From a virus: 21,289 nucleotides of DNA. Both the position numbers and the translations under genes were made by a program. Under the pieces are notes generated by a model, which ran no database searches, was not told the DNA's origin, and saw only the letters and a list, made by a program, of their open reading frames with translations. Below are positions 1-6,939 of this stretch, piece after piece. Within the stretch, counting starts at the first letter, position 1. Every line of letters starts with the position of its first letter. The stretch lies in the IMG/VR virus record IMGVR_UViG_3300025131_000507, positions 1 through 21,289 of that record. The stretch is one strand, 5' to 3'.

Positions 1-171
1 TTCACAGCAAGAGGGTGTTTAATTTATAATTCAACTTCAGTTACAGGTTTCACAGCTAACAGAGCAGTGTGTGCCGTTAATTTTGGTGCAGACAAAACTG
101 TGACTAGTGGAACTTTCACTGTAGAATTTCCAGCTCAGACAGCTACAAACGCAATCGTTCAGATAGCATAG
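1..171 (+). CDS. Phage virion structural protein, C-terminal fragment (5' truncated)
   Basis: An open frame enters from the left edge and ends at TAG 169-171, giving 56 residues. The visible part is Thr/Ala/Val-rich with alternating hydrophobic residues (for example VCAVNFGADKTVTSGTFTVEF). It looks like the last beta strands of a virion surface or fibre protein. The style resembles small structural proteins of marine phages, whose C-termini often read LIxxxDFGxDxxxxxGTFTxxF; this is recalled family knowledge, not a search result. The start lies outside the window. The stop codon sits inside the Shine-Dalgarno sequence of the next gene, so the two are in one transcription unit. A capsid decoration or tail-associated protein is plausible; the exact role is unknown. 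Confidence 0.7.
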   Translation, partial: FTARGCLIYNSTSVTGFTANRAVCAVNFGADKTVTSGTFTVEFPAQTATNAIVQIA

Positions 172-175
172 GAGG
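169..175 (+). promoter_or_regulatory. Strong Shine-Dalgarno of the repeat-protein gene
   Basis: TAGGAGG lies 6 nt upstream of the ATG at 182 and contains the stop codon of the previous gene. It is among the strongest ribosome binding sites in the window and supports 182 as the start. Confidence 0.65.
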
Positions 176-181
176 GTTAGA

Positions 182-1075
182 ATGCCCGACGTTGCATCAG
201 GATGGGGCCGATTAACCTACGGACAAGCTAATTGGGGCGATGCCACAACTATTGGAGAAGGTTGGGGACGTACCACATGGGGCACTCAAGATTGGGGCGG
301 CTCACCTTACGTTCTTCTTTCTGGATTATCTTTAACTGCATCAGTTAATTTACCCACAGAAAATATAATTGTTAAACCAGGATGGGGTACTCTTGACTGG
401 GGGGAAAACGGTTGGGGTACTGTTGAATCTGCAGTTTATTCATTAACAGGATTATCGGCAACTTCATCTGTTGGAGCTTTAAGTCCTGCAGATCAAGTAA
501 TGGGACTAACAGGAATAACTGCAACATCAGCAGTTGGATCATTAACTGCAAGTGGATCAGCTACTCAATCTCTGTCAGCTTTATCTGCTACTGCTTCTGT
601 TGGAGCATTAAGCCCAGCAGATGTAATGAGATTAACAGGCTTAACCGCAACGTCAGCAGTTGGATCATTATTAGTAGCCGATGTCGTAGGTATAAGTGGA
701 GTATCTGCTTCTACATCGGTGGGATCAGTAACTATTACATCTAATCCTACATTTACTTTACCAGGTCAATCAGCCACTTCATCAATTGGTTCTTTAACTG
801 CAACTCCTGTAACACCTGCCTCTTTATCAGGACAATCAGCTAGTACAGCTATAGGAAGTTTAACTTCTGTTCAAACTTCAGTAGCTAGTTTAACAGGACT
901 TGGTCAAACAGCCACGGTAAGTTTAAATGATGATAAATTATTTTTATATTATTATGGGACTAAATCACCAAAAAACACTACAGGTTATGCTATTAAATCT
1001 CCCAAAAATACAACAGGATATACGGCTAAAACACCTAAGGCTACAGGGGGATATACTACTAAGACCCCACAATAA
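182..1075 (+). CDS. Repeat-rich phage structural protein (WG repeats, LTGxSATS repeats, Lys-rich tail)
   Basis: The 297-aa protein is built almost entirely of repeats. Residues 7-40 and 67-80 carry GWG-x3-WG units (GWGRLTYG, GWGRTTWG, GWGTLDWG). Residues about 46-250 hold roughly nine imperfect units of 20-22 residues with consensus LTGxSATSxVGSL. The C-terminus, from about residue 260, has three and a half 11-residue units of the type TKSPKNTTGYA. No catalytic motif, signal peptide or membrane segment is seen. Similar Trp-Gly plus Ser/Thr-rich repeat proteins occur in tail or structural regions of marine phages. Position upstream of tail-fibre-like genes suggests an elongated virion appendage or decoration protein. 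The exact function is unknown. The start is fixed by the Shine-Dalgarno sequence at 169-175. Confidence 0.75.
   Translation: MPDVASGWGRLTYGQANWGDATTIGEGWGRTTWGTQDWGGSPYVLLSGLSLTASVNLPTENIIVKPGWGTLDWGENGWGTVESAVYSLTGLSATSSVGALSPADQVMGLTGITATSAVGSLTASGSATQSLSALSATASVGALSPADVMRLTGLTATSAVGSLLVADVVGISGVSASTSVGSVTITSNPTFTLPGQSATSSIGSLTATPVTPASLSGQSASTAIGSLTSVQTSVASLTGLGQTATVSLNDDKLFLYYYGTKSPKNTTGYAIKSPKNTTGYTAKTPKATGGYTTKTPQ
317..931 (+). repeat. Coding tandem repeats, consensus LTGxSATSxVGSL
   Basis: About nine degenerate units of 60-66 nt encode blocks such as LTGLSATSSVGAL, LTGITATSAVGSL, LSALSATASVGAL, LTGLTATSAVGSL, LPGQSATSSIGSL and LSGQSASTAIGSL. The codons differ between units, so the repeat is conserved as protein rather than as a recent DNA duplication. 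Confidence 0.75.
959..1072 (+). repeat. C-terminal 33-nt coding repeats (K-S/T-P-K-N-T-T-G-Y)
   Basis: Three full 11-codon units plus a partial one encode TKSPKNTTGYA, IKSPKNTTGYT, AKTPKATGGYT and TKTPQ. They give the acidic-poor repeat protein a cationic C-terminal tail. The first two units are nearly identical in protein but differ in codon choice. Confidence 0.7.
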
Positions 1076-1081
1076 TTATGT

Positions 1082-1110
1082 TTGACTTAAAACTAAATAA
1101 ACAATATAAA
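1082..1110 (+). promoter_or_regulatory. Sigma70-type promoter, TTGACT-N17-TATAAA
   Basis: The -35 element TTGACT (1082-1087) and -10 element TATAAA (1105-1110) each match five of six consensus bases and are separated by exactly 17 nt. The site lies in the only clear non-coding gap of this module, 22 nt before the ATG at 1132. The Shine-Dalgarno AGGAG at 1121 follows. The predicted transcript starts near 1117. Because the region is AT-rich, chance -10 boxes are common; the good -35 box and ideal spacing raise confidence. Confidence 0.6.
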
Positions 1111-1131
1111 CTAATAAATTAGGAGATAATT

Positions 1132-1821
1132 ATGGCATCAACTTATACACCTCTTGGTGTTGAAAAAATGGCAACTGGCGAAAATGCCGGTACATGGGGA
1201 ACAAAAACTAATACAAATTTAGAAATTATAGAACAATTTGCTGGTGGTTATACTAGTCAAGCGGTTACAGATTCTGGAACACCCACAGCTCTAAGTGTTT
1301 CTGATGGATCAACAGGAGCAACTCTTTCACATAGAGTTATAGAATTTACAGGTTCAATTTCTGGAGCTAGAGTTGTAACAATACCTTTAGATGTTCAAAC
1401 TTTTTATATTATTAAAAATTCAACTTCTGGTGCTTATACACTTCAATTTAAATATGTTTCAGGTTCTGGAGATACAGTAACATGGTCTTCTACAGATAAA
1501 GGAACTAAAATTATTTACGCAACAGCTAATGATGGAACTAATCCTGACCTGGTAGATATGATGGCTACTTCTTCAGGCATAACTTTATCTAATAATAACG
1601 CTCTTTTATTCAATGACGCTGATAATTCAGCAGCTGTTGGATTTAAAGCTCCAACGACTGTCTCAGGCGCAGTAACATGGGAATTACCAGCAGCGGATGC
1701 TGCAAGCTCTGGATATGCTTTAACATCAAATGCTTCTGGTACATTATCATGGGCATCAGCAGGCGTGAGCGTAAGTAACGTAATAGGAAAATCTATTGCA
1801 ATGGCGATGATTTTCGGATAA
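1132..1821 (+). CDS. Phage tail fibre-like structural protein
   Basis: The 229-aa protein begins with a stretch typical of many marine phage tail proteins (TPLGVEKMATGENAGTWG, then TNTNLEIIEQ at residues 26-35). The middle is beta-rich with Ser/Thr/Gly. Residues about 153-208 resemble a second widespread fibre module (NNALLFNDADNSAAVGFKAP, then TVSGAVTWELPAAD, then GTLSWAS). The protein ends in GKSIAMAMIFG, a hydrophobic tip also familiar from marine phage structural proteins. It is likely a tail fibre or a baseplate-associated virion protein exposed on the particle. A Shine-Dalgarno AGGAG is 6 nt before the ATG, and a candidate promoter lies just upstream. The family match is from memory of conserved motifs. 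Confidence 0.75.
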   Translation: MASTYTPLGVEKMATGENAGTWGTKTNTNLEIIEQFAGGYTSQAVTDSGTPTALSVSDGSTGATLSHRVIEFTGSISGARVVTIPLDVQTFYIIKNSTSGAYTLQFKYVSGSGDTVTWSSTDKGTKIIYATANDGTNPDLVDMMATSSGITLSNNNALLFNDADNSAAVGFKAPTTVSGAVTWELPAADAASSGYALTSNASGTLSWASAGVSVSNVIGKSIAMAMIFG

Positions 1822-1841
1822 TAACAATAGAGGAATAAAAA

Positions 1842-2204
1842 ATGGCAACACCAAATTTATATAGCGTCGATACAATCACCCCTAAGAATGCTATGGGTAA
1901 TTTAGGGGATACAAACAGAACAACAATGGTTGATGTGTTAGATGATTACTCTGCCAAAATTGAAACAATTTTAATCGCTAACACAGATGGAACTAACGCA
2001 TGTGATGTTACAATTGAAGTTAGTAATGACAATGGCGGTACTTATTACAAAATAGGAAGTACAATTTCTGTTCCCGCAGATTCAACATTAAGTTTTTTAG
2101 ATACACCATTATGGTTAGATGAAACAGATTTATTAGCAGTTACCGCAGGAACAGCCAGTGATTTATCATGGCATGTTTCTTATGTGCAAATGAAGGACGC
2201 TTAA
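1842..2204 (+). CDS. Small beta-sandwich-like phage structural protein
   Basis: The 120-aa protein has the strand pattern of small phage structural proteins: ETILIANTDGTNACDVTIEV (41-60), SNDNGGTYYKIGSTISVPAD (61-80), then a DxPLWLDETDLLAV segment and a final SDLSWHVSYVQ strand. A second protein of the same general layout is encoded at 12440-12775. In related phages such proteins lie among head and tail genes. A head-tail connector accessory or decoration role is possible but not shown. A good Shine-Dalgarno (AGAGGAA) precedes the ATG. No catalytic motif is visible. Confidence 0.65.
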   Translation: MATPNLYSVDTITPKNAMGNLGDTNRTTMVDVLDDYSAKIETILIANTDGTNACDVTIEVSNDNGGTYYKIGSTISVPADSTLSFLDTPLWLDETDLLAVTAGTASDLSWHVSYVQMKDA

Positions 2205-2222
2205 TAGAGGAAGGATATACTA

Positions 2223-2912
2223 ATGCCTAAAATAATTAAAGTAGCAAAAGGATCTTACACTGCATCAGATATTACTATCGATTCAGATGGAAGAGTTATT
2301 ACAGCTTCCTCAGGAGGAGGCGCTGCAAATTTAGTTGCAACATTTGGAGACACAGGTCCAAGTTCAGGAAACTATACTGCACAACCAGGTGCTAATTATA
2401 TTGTAGCTTACATAGGTGGCGGCGGAGGCGGCGGCGGAAGAAGTCCCGGTACCGTAATCGGAGCTGCCGGAGGATTTGCTGCTTATGCGACACCTATTTC
2501 ACAACCTTACACAAAAGCATATTCAATTGGAGCTAGAGGAACTGGACAACAAGGACAAGGCGGAAGTGGAAATGCTGGAGGAGCGACTAATTTTGGTTCT
2601 CCTGCAACAGTAACTGCAAATGGTGGAAACGGCGGAGGAGGTCCTGGTGGATCTCAAGGAAGTGTTGGAAGTGTTTCTGGGGCCACTGTAGATCTAACTA
2701 GTAAAGGAAGTTCTAGTAAAGGTTCAATGTTTAATAATAGTATAAGAAGACAAATGGGTTTAGATTTTGTGGTAGAATCACCAACTAATTTTGATGCCAA
2801 TAACCGTATGGTATATCAAGGCTCAGGCGGGGCACAAGCAAACATAGGCGCTGAAGGTGGCGGACCAGGTGGATCTGGTTTCATATATGTTTACGAAAAT
2901 ATAGGTTCTTAA
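2223..2912 (+). CDS. Glycine-rich adhesin-like tail protein
   Basis: The 229-aa protein has a short N-terminal region, then glycine-rich tracts: eight consecutive Gly at residues 65-72, further clusters around 111-148, and a C-terminal run near 200-222. Between these lie short beta-like segments (NYIVAYI at 58-64, and a final GFIYVYENIG). This composition matches glycine-rich domains of phage receptor-binding tips, such as the polyglycine-sandwich architecture known from T4-type gp38 adhesins; homology is not established. Its location after a tail-fibre-like gene fits a receptor-recognition role. The Shine-Dalgarno GAGGAAGG is upstream of the ATG. The next gene starts 2 nt after its stop. Confidence 0.65.
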   Translation: MPKIIKVAKGSYTASDITIDSDGRVITASSGGGAANLVATFGDTGPSSGNYTAQPGANYIVAYIGGGGGGGGRSPGTVIGAAGGFAAYATPISQPYTKAYSIGARGTGQQGQGGSGNAGGATNFGSPATVTANGGNGGGGPGGSQGSVGSVSGATVDLTSKGSSSKGSMFNNSIRRQMGLDFVVESPTNFDANNRMVYQGSGGAQANIGAEGGGPGGSGFIYVYENIGS

Positions 2913-2914
2913 TT

Positions 2915-3337
2915 ATGGCAAAAATAGTAATGTCCTCGTTAGAAGATGGTGGAGTTTATAAAGTTTTTGCTGATCAAGCAGAATTAGATGCTTCGCACAT
3001 AGTTCAATCTGTATATACAATTGTTGATCTATCTGATGCTGATTTAGAAAAAGTTTTAGAAGAAACAGCGACCTTTAAAGTTACTGATGGAGTTTTAGGT
3101 GTTGCTGACATATCCCCTACTTGGAATAAAGCAGAATATCATAACGCTAAAGACAAACTTTTAACTGCCTACAATAGTATGGATGATAAAACTAAGAAAG
3201 CTTCATTAGAGAGTTTTATAGAAACTGTTAATGGCATCGACATAGATTCTTTAACAGTAGATTCATCGGTATCTTTTTGGAAATACGTAAAATCAATAAA
3301 TAGTAACGTCGGTTATCACCCTTTACAATTATTATAA
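2915..3337 (+). CDS. Unknown acidic protein following the adhesin gene
   Basis: The 140-aa protein is not recognised. It is acidic and largely helical in appearance, with a central Asp/Glu-rich part and a segment of alternating Ser, Asp and Val near the C-terminus (DIDSLTVDSSVSFWKYVKS). It starts 2 nt after the glycine-rich adhesin gene, so co-expression is likely. Its place directly behind a candidate receptor-binding protein would fit a fibre chaperone or assembly factor, but no motif supports this. The 3' end overlaps the candidate promoter of the oxygenase cassette. Confidence 0.6.
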   Translation: MAKIVMSSLEDGGVYKVFADQAELDASHIVQSVYTIVDLSDADLEKVLEETATFKVTDGVLGVADISPTWNKAEYHNAKDKLLTAYNSMDDKTKKASLESFIETVNGIDIDSLTVDSSVSFWKYVKSINSNVGYHPLQLL

Positions 3338-3350
3338 TATATATTATAAA
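3322..3350 (+). promoter_or_regulatory. Sigma70-type promoter for the plus-strand oxygenase operon, TTTACA-N17-TATAAA
   Basis: TTTACA (3322-3327) and TATAAA (3345-3350) each match five of six consensus bases with a 17-nt spacer. The -35 box lies inside the last codons of the previous gene. Transcription would begin near 3357, about 29 nt before the first oxygenase gene, so the hairpin at 3352-3381 would lie in or overlap the 5' leader. It gives the cassette its own start independent of the tail operon. The sequence is very AT-rich here, so a chance match is possible. Confidence 0.5.
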
Positions 3351-3351
3351 G

Positions 3352-3381
3352 CCTTTATAATGCTCGAAAGAATTATAAAGG
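3352..3381 (+). promoter_or_regulatory. Perfect 10-bp inverted repeat covering the ribosome binding site
   Basis: CCTTTATAAT (3352-3361) and ATTATAAAGG (3372-3381) are exact reverse complements around a 10-nt loop. The only plausible Shine-Dalgarno of the next gene, AAAGG (3377-3381), is the 3' arm, 4 nt before ATG 3386. A third copy of the arm, ATTATAAAG (3343-3351), directly abuts the 5' arm and could pair with it instead, giving two exclusive folds. There is no U-tract, so it is a poor intrinsic terminator. Translational control of the cassette or an operator are alternatives. Confidence 0.5.
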
Positions 3382-3385
3382 TACA

Positions 3386-3937
3386 ATGCAAAACTTATTT
3401 GTAATAGAAGATTTTTACACTGCTGAAAATTTTGGCTTAATGTCTAATTTTCAAAGAACGTGTAACATGAAAGGTTTACATGTCCCTCAAAATATTTATT
3501 ATCCCTCAAGACTAGAAGCCTTCCCTACATGGGAATCTGATGATTTTGAAAAAGATCAAATAGAATACAACCTTACAGAAAAAACTTTAATTCAAAAAAC
3601 AGAGTTTAAAATTAAAAAAATTAAATCTTTTTTTAGAAAAGTATTAACTTCTGAACTTTTAAAATCCCCCTACAAAGGAAGAAATGAGTCCCTTGTGCAT
3701 CAAGACTCCGACAATTTTGATTGGGCCGGTGTAGTATATTTTGACAGCTTTAGTATAGAGGATGGAACAAGACTGTATTCATATAGAGAACAAGTAAAGC
3801 CTGATGTTATAATTGGGTCTAAGCCCAATAGATGTATAATTTTTAAAGCTGCCTTATTTCATTCGGCGGGAATAGATTGGAATAAAGATTCTAGGACTGT
3901 GCAAACATTTTTTTTAGAAACGGATAAGAATGTTTGA
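3386..3937 (+). CDS. 2-oxoglutarate/Fe(II)-dependent oxygenase-like protein
   Basis: The 183-aa protein ends in a jelly-roll-like segment with the dioxygenase facial triad: H105-Q-D107, then the distal H159 in LFHSAG, and R170 in SRTVQTFFL at the usual distance for the 2-oxoglutarate carboxylate. The segment WAGVVYFD between them fits the core strand. The N-terminal hundred residues are poorly conserved in appearance. The expected reaction is hydroxylation or a related oxidation of an unknown substrate, coupled to decarboxylation of 2-oxoglutarate. It is first in the seven-gene plus-strand operon and overlaps the next gene by 8 nt. Assignment to the superfamily is confident; the subfamily and substrate are unknown. 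Confidence 0.75.
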   Translation: MQNLFVIEDFYTAENFGLMSNFQRTCNMKGLHVPQNIYYPSRLEAFPTWESDDFEKDQIEYNLTEKTLIQKTEFKIKKIKSFFRKVLTSELLKSPYKGRNESLVHQDSDNFDWAGVVYFDSFSIEDGTRLYSYREQVKPDVIIGSKPNRCIIFKAALFHSAGIDWNKDSRTVQTFFLETDKNV

Positions 3938-4676
3938 AAATAAAATAGAATTTAGCGCTCATGAAATATACGTTAATTTGAAAGACAGTTATCCTATTCC
4001 AGCAAAAAATAATTTACCTGAATGGTATAAAAAATTAGATCATACTTGGCCAAAGAGAACTGTTAAAGGGTGCATGCCTTTTTTAGATTCAATGTCAGCA
4101 GGGTACATTTTAAAATTACCTCAGGACTTTTATGTTAACCACAATTTTACCAACGAAGATGGACAAAAGGATACTACTTTTGCCTGTCCTATGACAGAAG
4201 AAGCGGATCTTTTAAATTTACATTTTGTTAATTTAAACCGACAAGGAAATGAACATCATTCTCCACAACAACTTCAAGGCAGTCCACATCTTGAAAAAAA
4301 TAATAATCAAGGAGTTTTAAAGTTTATGAATCCTTGGAAAATAAAAACTCCTCCCGGATATTCTTGTTTATTTGTCCCTCCTCTTAATAATTCAGATGAT
4401 AGATTTAGTATAATACCTGGGATTGTTGATACCGATACATATGATAAAGAGATAAATTTTCCATTCATCATAAATGGAGATAAGTATGAAACTTTAGAAA
4501 CAACTCTGAAAAAAGGAACCCCTTATGTTCAAGTAATACCTTTTAAAAGAGAGGGTTGGAAAATGGTGATTAAAGGAAAAAAATCAAAAGACCTGGTTAA
4601 AGAAAAATTTGGATTTTCTTTAAAATTTTTACATAAATATAAAACACTATACTGGAATAAAAAATCATGGAGATAG
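3930..4676 (+). CDS. Conserved phage protein of unknown function inside the oxygenase cassette (possibly DUF6065-like)
   Basis: The 248-aa protein is of a type I recall next to oxygenase genes in marine phages. Visible blocks are KGCMPFLDSMSAGYILKLP (46-64), FMNPWKIKTPPGYSCLF (132-148), DTDTYDKEINFPFI (167-180) and GTPYVQVIPFKREGW (196-210). The pattern of beta strands and the late GxPxxQVIPF block suggests a cupin or jelly-roll-like barrel. There is no HxD...H triad like that of its neighbours; HH at 109-110 is the only close His pair. The DUF6065 name is from memory and uncertain. It overlaps the genes on both sides (8 and 10 nt), so it is translated with the oxygenases and may be a partner or substrate-binding protein. 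Confidence 0.6.
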   Translation: MFENKIEFSAHEIYVNLKDSYPIPAKNNLPEWYKKLDHTWPKRTVKGCMPFLDSMSAGYILKLPQDFYVNHNFTNEDGQKDTTFACPMTEEADLLNLHFVNLNRQGNEHHSPQQLQGSPHLEKNNNQGVLKFMNPWKIKTPPGYSCLFVPPLNNSDDRFSIIPGIVDTDTYDKEINFPFIINGDKYETLETTLKKGTPYVQVIPFKREGWKMVIKGKKSKDLVKEKFGFSLKFLHKYKTLYWNKKSWR

Positions 4677-5233
4677 ATGCCTTTATTAGAACGTATAAAA
4701 TCATAGAAAAAAAACCGTTGTCTAAATTTTTAGCTTACGTTGAAAAAACAAACGCTTTTAAGGCAGCCCCTATTGTTACTAAAAAAGGATTACAAGTTAA
4801 TACTAAAGTCAGAGATGTTAAAACGTTATTTTTAAATGATTTAGAAAAGAGTTTAACCAATGTTCATTGGTACAATTTTTTTAATAATTGTTTTTTAAGG
4901 TGTTTGGAAGAGTATAAACGAGAAACTAATTCCGAGTTCCTGCACTATCAAAATAATTTTGAAATGAGTGTTTTAAAATATGATACCAATAATTTTTATA
5001 CATGGCACACAGACCATGGTTTAACTACTCCGAGAACCATAAGTTGCATCTTATTGTGTAATGACGACTATGAAGGTGGAGACCTGACATTTAAATTACC
5101 CAACCACGAAGAGTTTTCCGTTGAAAGTAGAGCCGGTGAATTAATAATGTGGCCCAGTAATTTCATGTATCCTCATTGCGTTAAACCTGTAACCAGTGGA
5201 CATAGAATAACCGTTGTTGGATGGGTGGTATAA
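4667..5233 (+). CDS. Prolyl 4-hydroxylase-type 2OG-Fe(II) oxygenase
   Basis: The 188-aa protein carries the full signature of the prolyl-hydroxylase-like group (Pfam 2OG-FeII_Oxy_3 type, as in PiuC): MSVLKYDTNNFYTWHTDHG with H114 and D116, then R123-x-ISCILL, YEGGDLTF (135-142), AGELIMWPSNFMYPHCVKPV with distal H170, and SGHRITVVGW with R180 for 2-oxoglutarate. Length and order are normal for the family, with an extra N-terminal region of about 95 residues. Family members hydroxylate prolyl residues or other protein side chains; the substrate here is unknown. It overlaps the preceding gene by 10 nt and joins the next through a TAATG stop/start. This is the most typical enzyme of the cassette. 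Confidence 0.85.
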   Translation: MEIDAFIRTYKIIEKKPLSKFLAYVEKTNAFKAAPIVTKKGLQVNTKVRDVKTLFLNDLEKSLTNVHWYNFFNNCFLRCLEEYKRETNSEFLHYQNNFEMSVLKYDTNNFYTWHTDHGLTTPRTISCILLCNDDYEGGDLTFKLPNHEEFSVESRAGELIMWPSNFMYPHCVKPVTSGHRITVVGWVV

Positions 5234-5865
5234 TGAAACATAATGTGTGGCCTTTGTTTTCATCTCCTCTTTTTTCAATTGAAACTGGTTTAAAAAAAAA
5301 TGAATTAAAGAAATTAGAAACAAAATTAAAGAAAGAAAAAACAGTCCATAGTCCAATTAATAAAATTAGTGAGAACCCTGAACAAAACAATTTTCATACT
5401 GGACGAGAAGGGTTGTTACAAAAAGAGGAATATGATACTTTAAAAGACGCAGTGATTAAATCCATAAGGTTTATTAATGATAATTATTTTAAATACAAAA
5501 CTAATTTTATCATAAGTGATTCTTGGGTGGCATGGGCTCCCCCAAAAAGCAGCTGTACTATTCACAGACATCAAAATTGTTTTTTAAGCGGAGTGATTTA
5601 TATTAAAGCAAAAGAAGACTGTGGAGATATTGAATTTGAAAACTTTAATCATAGGGACATCTCAGTAGGGCCTAGACACGGGGACACCCTTTATAATGCA
5701 GAACGTTTTTGGGTAAAGCCTGCCCCTGGGTTATTATTATTGTTTCCCAGTAATATGTATCATAAGATACATGAAAATAATTCAAACGAAGACAGGGTCT
5801 CTGTTTCTTTTGATATTATGCCCACATCTTTCTTAAAGAAATACATTGAAAATAATGAAGTATAA
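5233..5865 (+). CDS. 2OG-Fe(II) oxygenase of the PF13759 type
   Basis: The product from ATG 5233 has 210 aa. This start is chosen because TAATG couples it to the previous gene and it gives the family-like N-terminus MKHNVWPLFSSPLF; an in-frame ATG at 5221 would add four residues. The core reads SWVAWAPP, then IHRHQNCFLSGVIYI with H111-R-H113, CGDIEFEN, a glycine turn at APGLLLLFPSNMYH with distal H177, and EDRVSVSFD with R188. This is the classic phage family with an HxH-type metal motif followed by SGVxY. It is predicted to be an Fe(II) enzyme acting on an unknown substrate. Three other PF13759-type genes lie in the cassette. Confidence 0.8.
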   Translation: MKHNVWPLFSSPLFSIETGLKKNELKKLETKLKKEKTVHSPINKISENPEQNNFHTGREGLLQKEEYDTLKDAVIKSIRFINDNYFKYKTNFIISDSWVAWAPPKSSCTIHRHQNCFLSGVIYIKAKEDCGDIEFENFNHRDISVGPRHGDTLYNAERFWVKPAPGLLLLFPSNMYHKIHENNSNEDRVSVSFDIMPTSFLKKYIENNEV

Positions 5866-6379
5866 ATTAATTAAAAATTTTTTGACACAAGAAGAAATTA
5901 ATCTTTGTACGGATTACTGTAGAATACAACACCGGCAAAACAAATTTAATTTTGATAATCAAAACAGTAATTTTGATTCCAGCTTCTATGGGGATCCTTT
6001 AATGGAATCCATGTTGTTAAACAAAAGAAAGTTGGTTGAAAAACATTCAAAGTTAGAACTGTTACCAACTTATTCTTATTTCAGAGTCTACACCTATAAA
6101 TCAGATTTATCCAAACACACCGATAGACCTTCGTGTGAGATCAGTATTACAGTTCACATTAACTCGGACGGCACACCATGGGAAATATATATGGGTGGTA
6201 AAAAATACAGAACTAAACCAGGAGACGCTGTTTTATATAAAGGTTGTGAAATTGAACATTGGAGAGAACCTTTTGAAGGCGACTGGCATGCGCAGGCTTT
6301 TTTACATTATGTAAATTCTAAGGGACCTCATAAAGATTTGTATAAGGATCAAAGAAGAATGTGGGGAGATAAAAAATGA
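5855..6379 (+). CDS. 2OG-Fe(II) oxygenase (HTDRPSCEIS / HAQAFLHY type)
   Basis: The product from ATG 5855 has 174 aa; a TTG at 5846 would add three residues but has no advantage. The core is LLPTYSYFRVYTYKSDLSKH, then TDRPSCEISITVHI with H88 and D90, PWEIYMGG, KPGDAVLYKGCEIEHWREPF with distal H135, and WHAQAFLHYVN. This arrangement, with an Arg right after HxD and Gln rather than Arg in the last strand, is a recognisable phage and bacterial subgroup in which the 2-oxoglutarate contact differs from the standard. The gene overlaps the previous one by 11 nt and the next by 4 nt (ATGA). The substrate is unknown. Confidence 0.8.
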   Translation: MKYKLIKNFLTQEEINLCTDYCRIQHRQNKFNFDNQNSNFDSSFYGDPLMESMLLNKRKLVEKHSKLELLPTYSYFRVYTYKSDLSKHTDRPSCEISITVHINSDGTPWEIYMGGKKYRTKPGDAVLYKGCEIEHWREPFEGDWHAQAFLHYVNSKGPHKDLYKDQRRMWGDKK

Positions 6380-6939
6380 GTTTTTTAGAAACCATGTTTT
6401 GTGATTCAATATATCATTCAACTCTATCCAACGAAAAAATTAAAAAACAATTATTGAAAATTGTGTACGACTTAGAAGAGAATGTTGAATCAAATAAAAA
6501 AACTAATGAAGGCGGCTATCAAAAAGATTTAAATTGTAGAGATTTATTTTCAGATTTAATATCTGAAGACCTTCATAAATATGAAAGACTTTTAAATTTA
6601 AATAAAAAATTAAAGCTGGATAATTTATGGTGTAATATTAATTACAAAAACAGTTATAATGTATCCCATGTACACCCCGAAGTTCATTTCTCAGGAGTCT
6701 ATTATTTAAAGACGCCAAAAAATTGTGGTAAATTAATTTTTACTAATCCCAATACCTTTGTTAGAATGCATTCTGAAATGGAACAAGCAAGTGAACACCC
6801 TGATTTCAAATCTCATTTTTATATAGAACCCGTTCAAAACCTATTGTTAATCTTTCCTTCTTATTTATTACATGAAGTGGCTATTAACAATTCTAATGAA
6901 AAAAGAATATCCATATCTTTTAATTTATGCATCAAATAA
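6376..6939 (+). CDS. 2OG-Fe(II) oxygenase of the PF13759 type
   Basis: The 187-aa protein is a standard member of the family. It shows a short N-terminal FCDSIYHSTL segment, LWCNINYKNSYNVSHVHPEV with H98-V-H100, FSGVYYLKTP, NCGKLIFTNP, LLLIFPSYLLHEV with distal H166, and NEKRISISFNL with R177. A clear Shine-Dalgarno GGGGAG precedes the ATG, which overlaps the upstream stop. Its downstream neighbour (6927-7400) is a related protein lacking the metal ligands. Family members are uncharacterised phage enzymes often found near tail genes; substrate unknown. Confidence 0.85.
   Translation: MSFLETMFCDSIYHSTLSNEKIKKQLLKIVYDLEENVESNKKTNEGGYQKDLNCRDLFSDLISEDLHKYERLLNLNKKLKLDNLWCNINYKNSYNVSHVHPEVHFSGVYYLKTPKNCGKLIFTNPNTFVRMHSEMEQASEHPDFKSHFYIEPVQNLLLIFPSYLLHEVAINNSNEKRISISFNLCIK

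Noticed and set aside
3908-3915. Run of eight T as a slippery frameshift site at the end of the first oxygenase gene
   Set aside because: The frame is consistent across it, and the next gene has its own ATG; nothing requires frameshifting.
5141-5390. Minus-strand hydrophobic frames opposite the oxygenase genes
   Set aside because: The Phe/Leu-rich products arise from Lys/Glu codons on the other strand; the plus-strand frames have clear family motifs.
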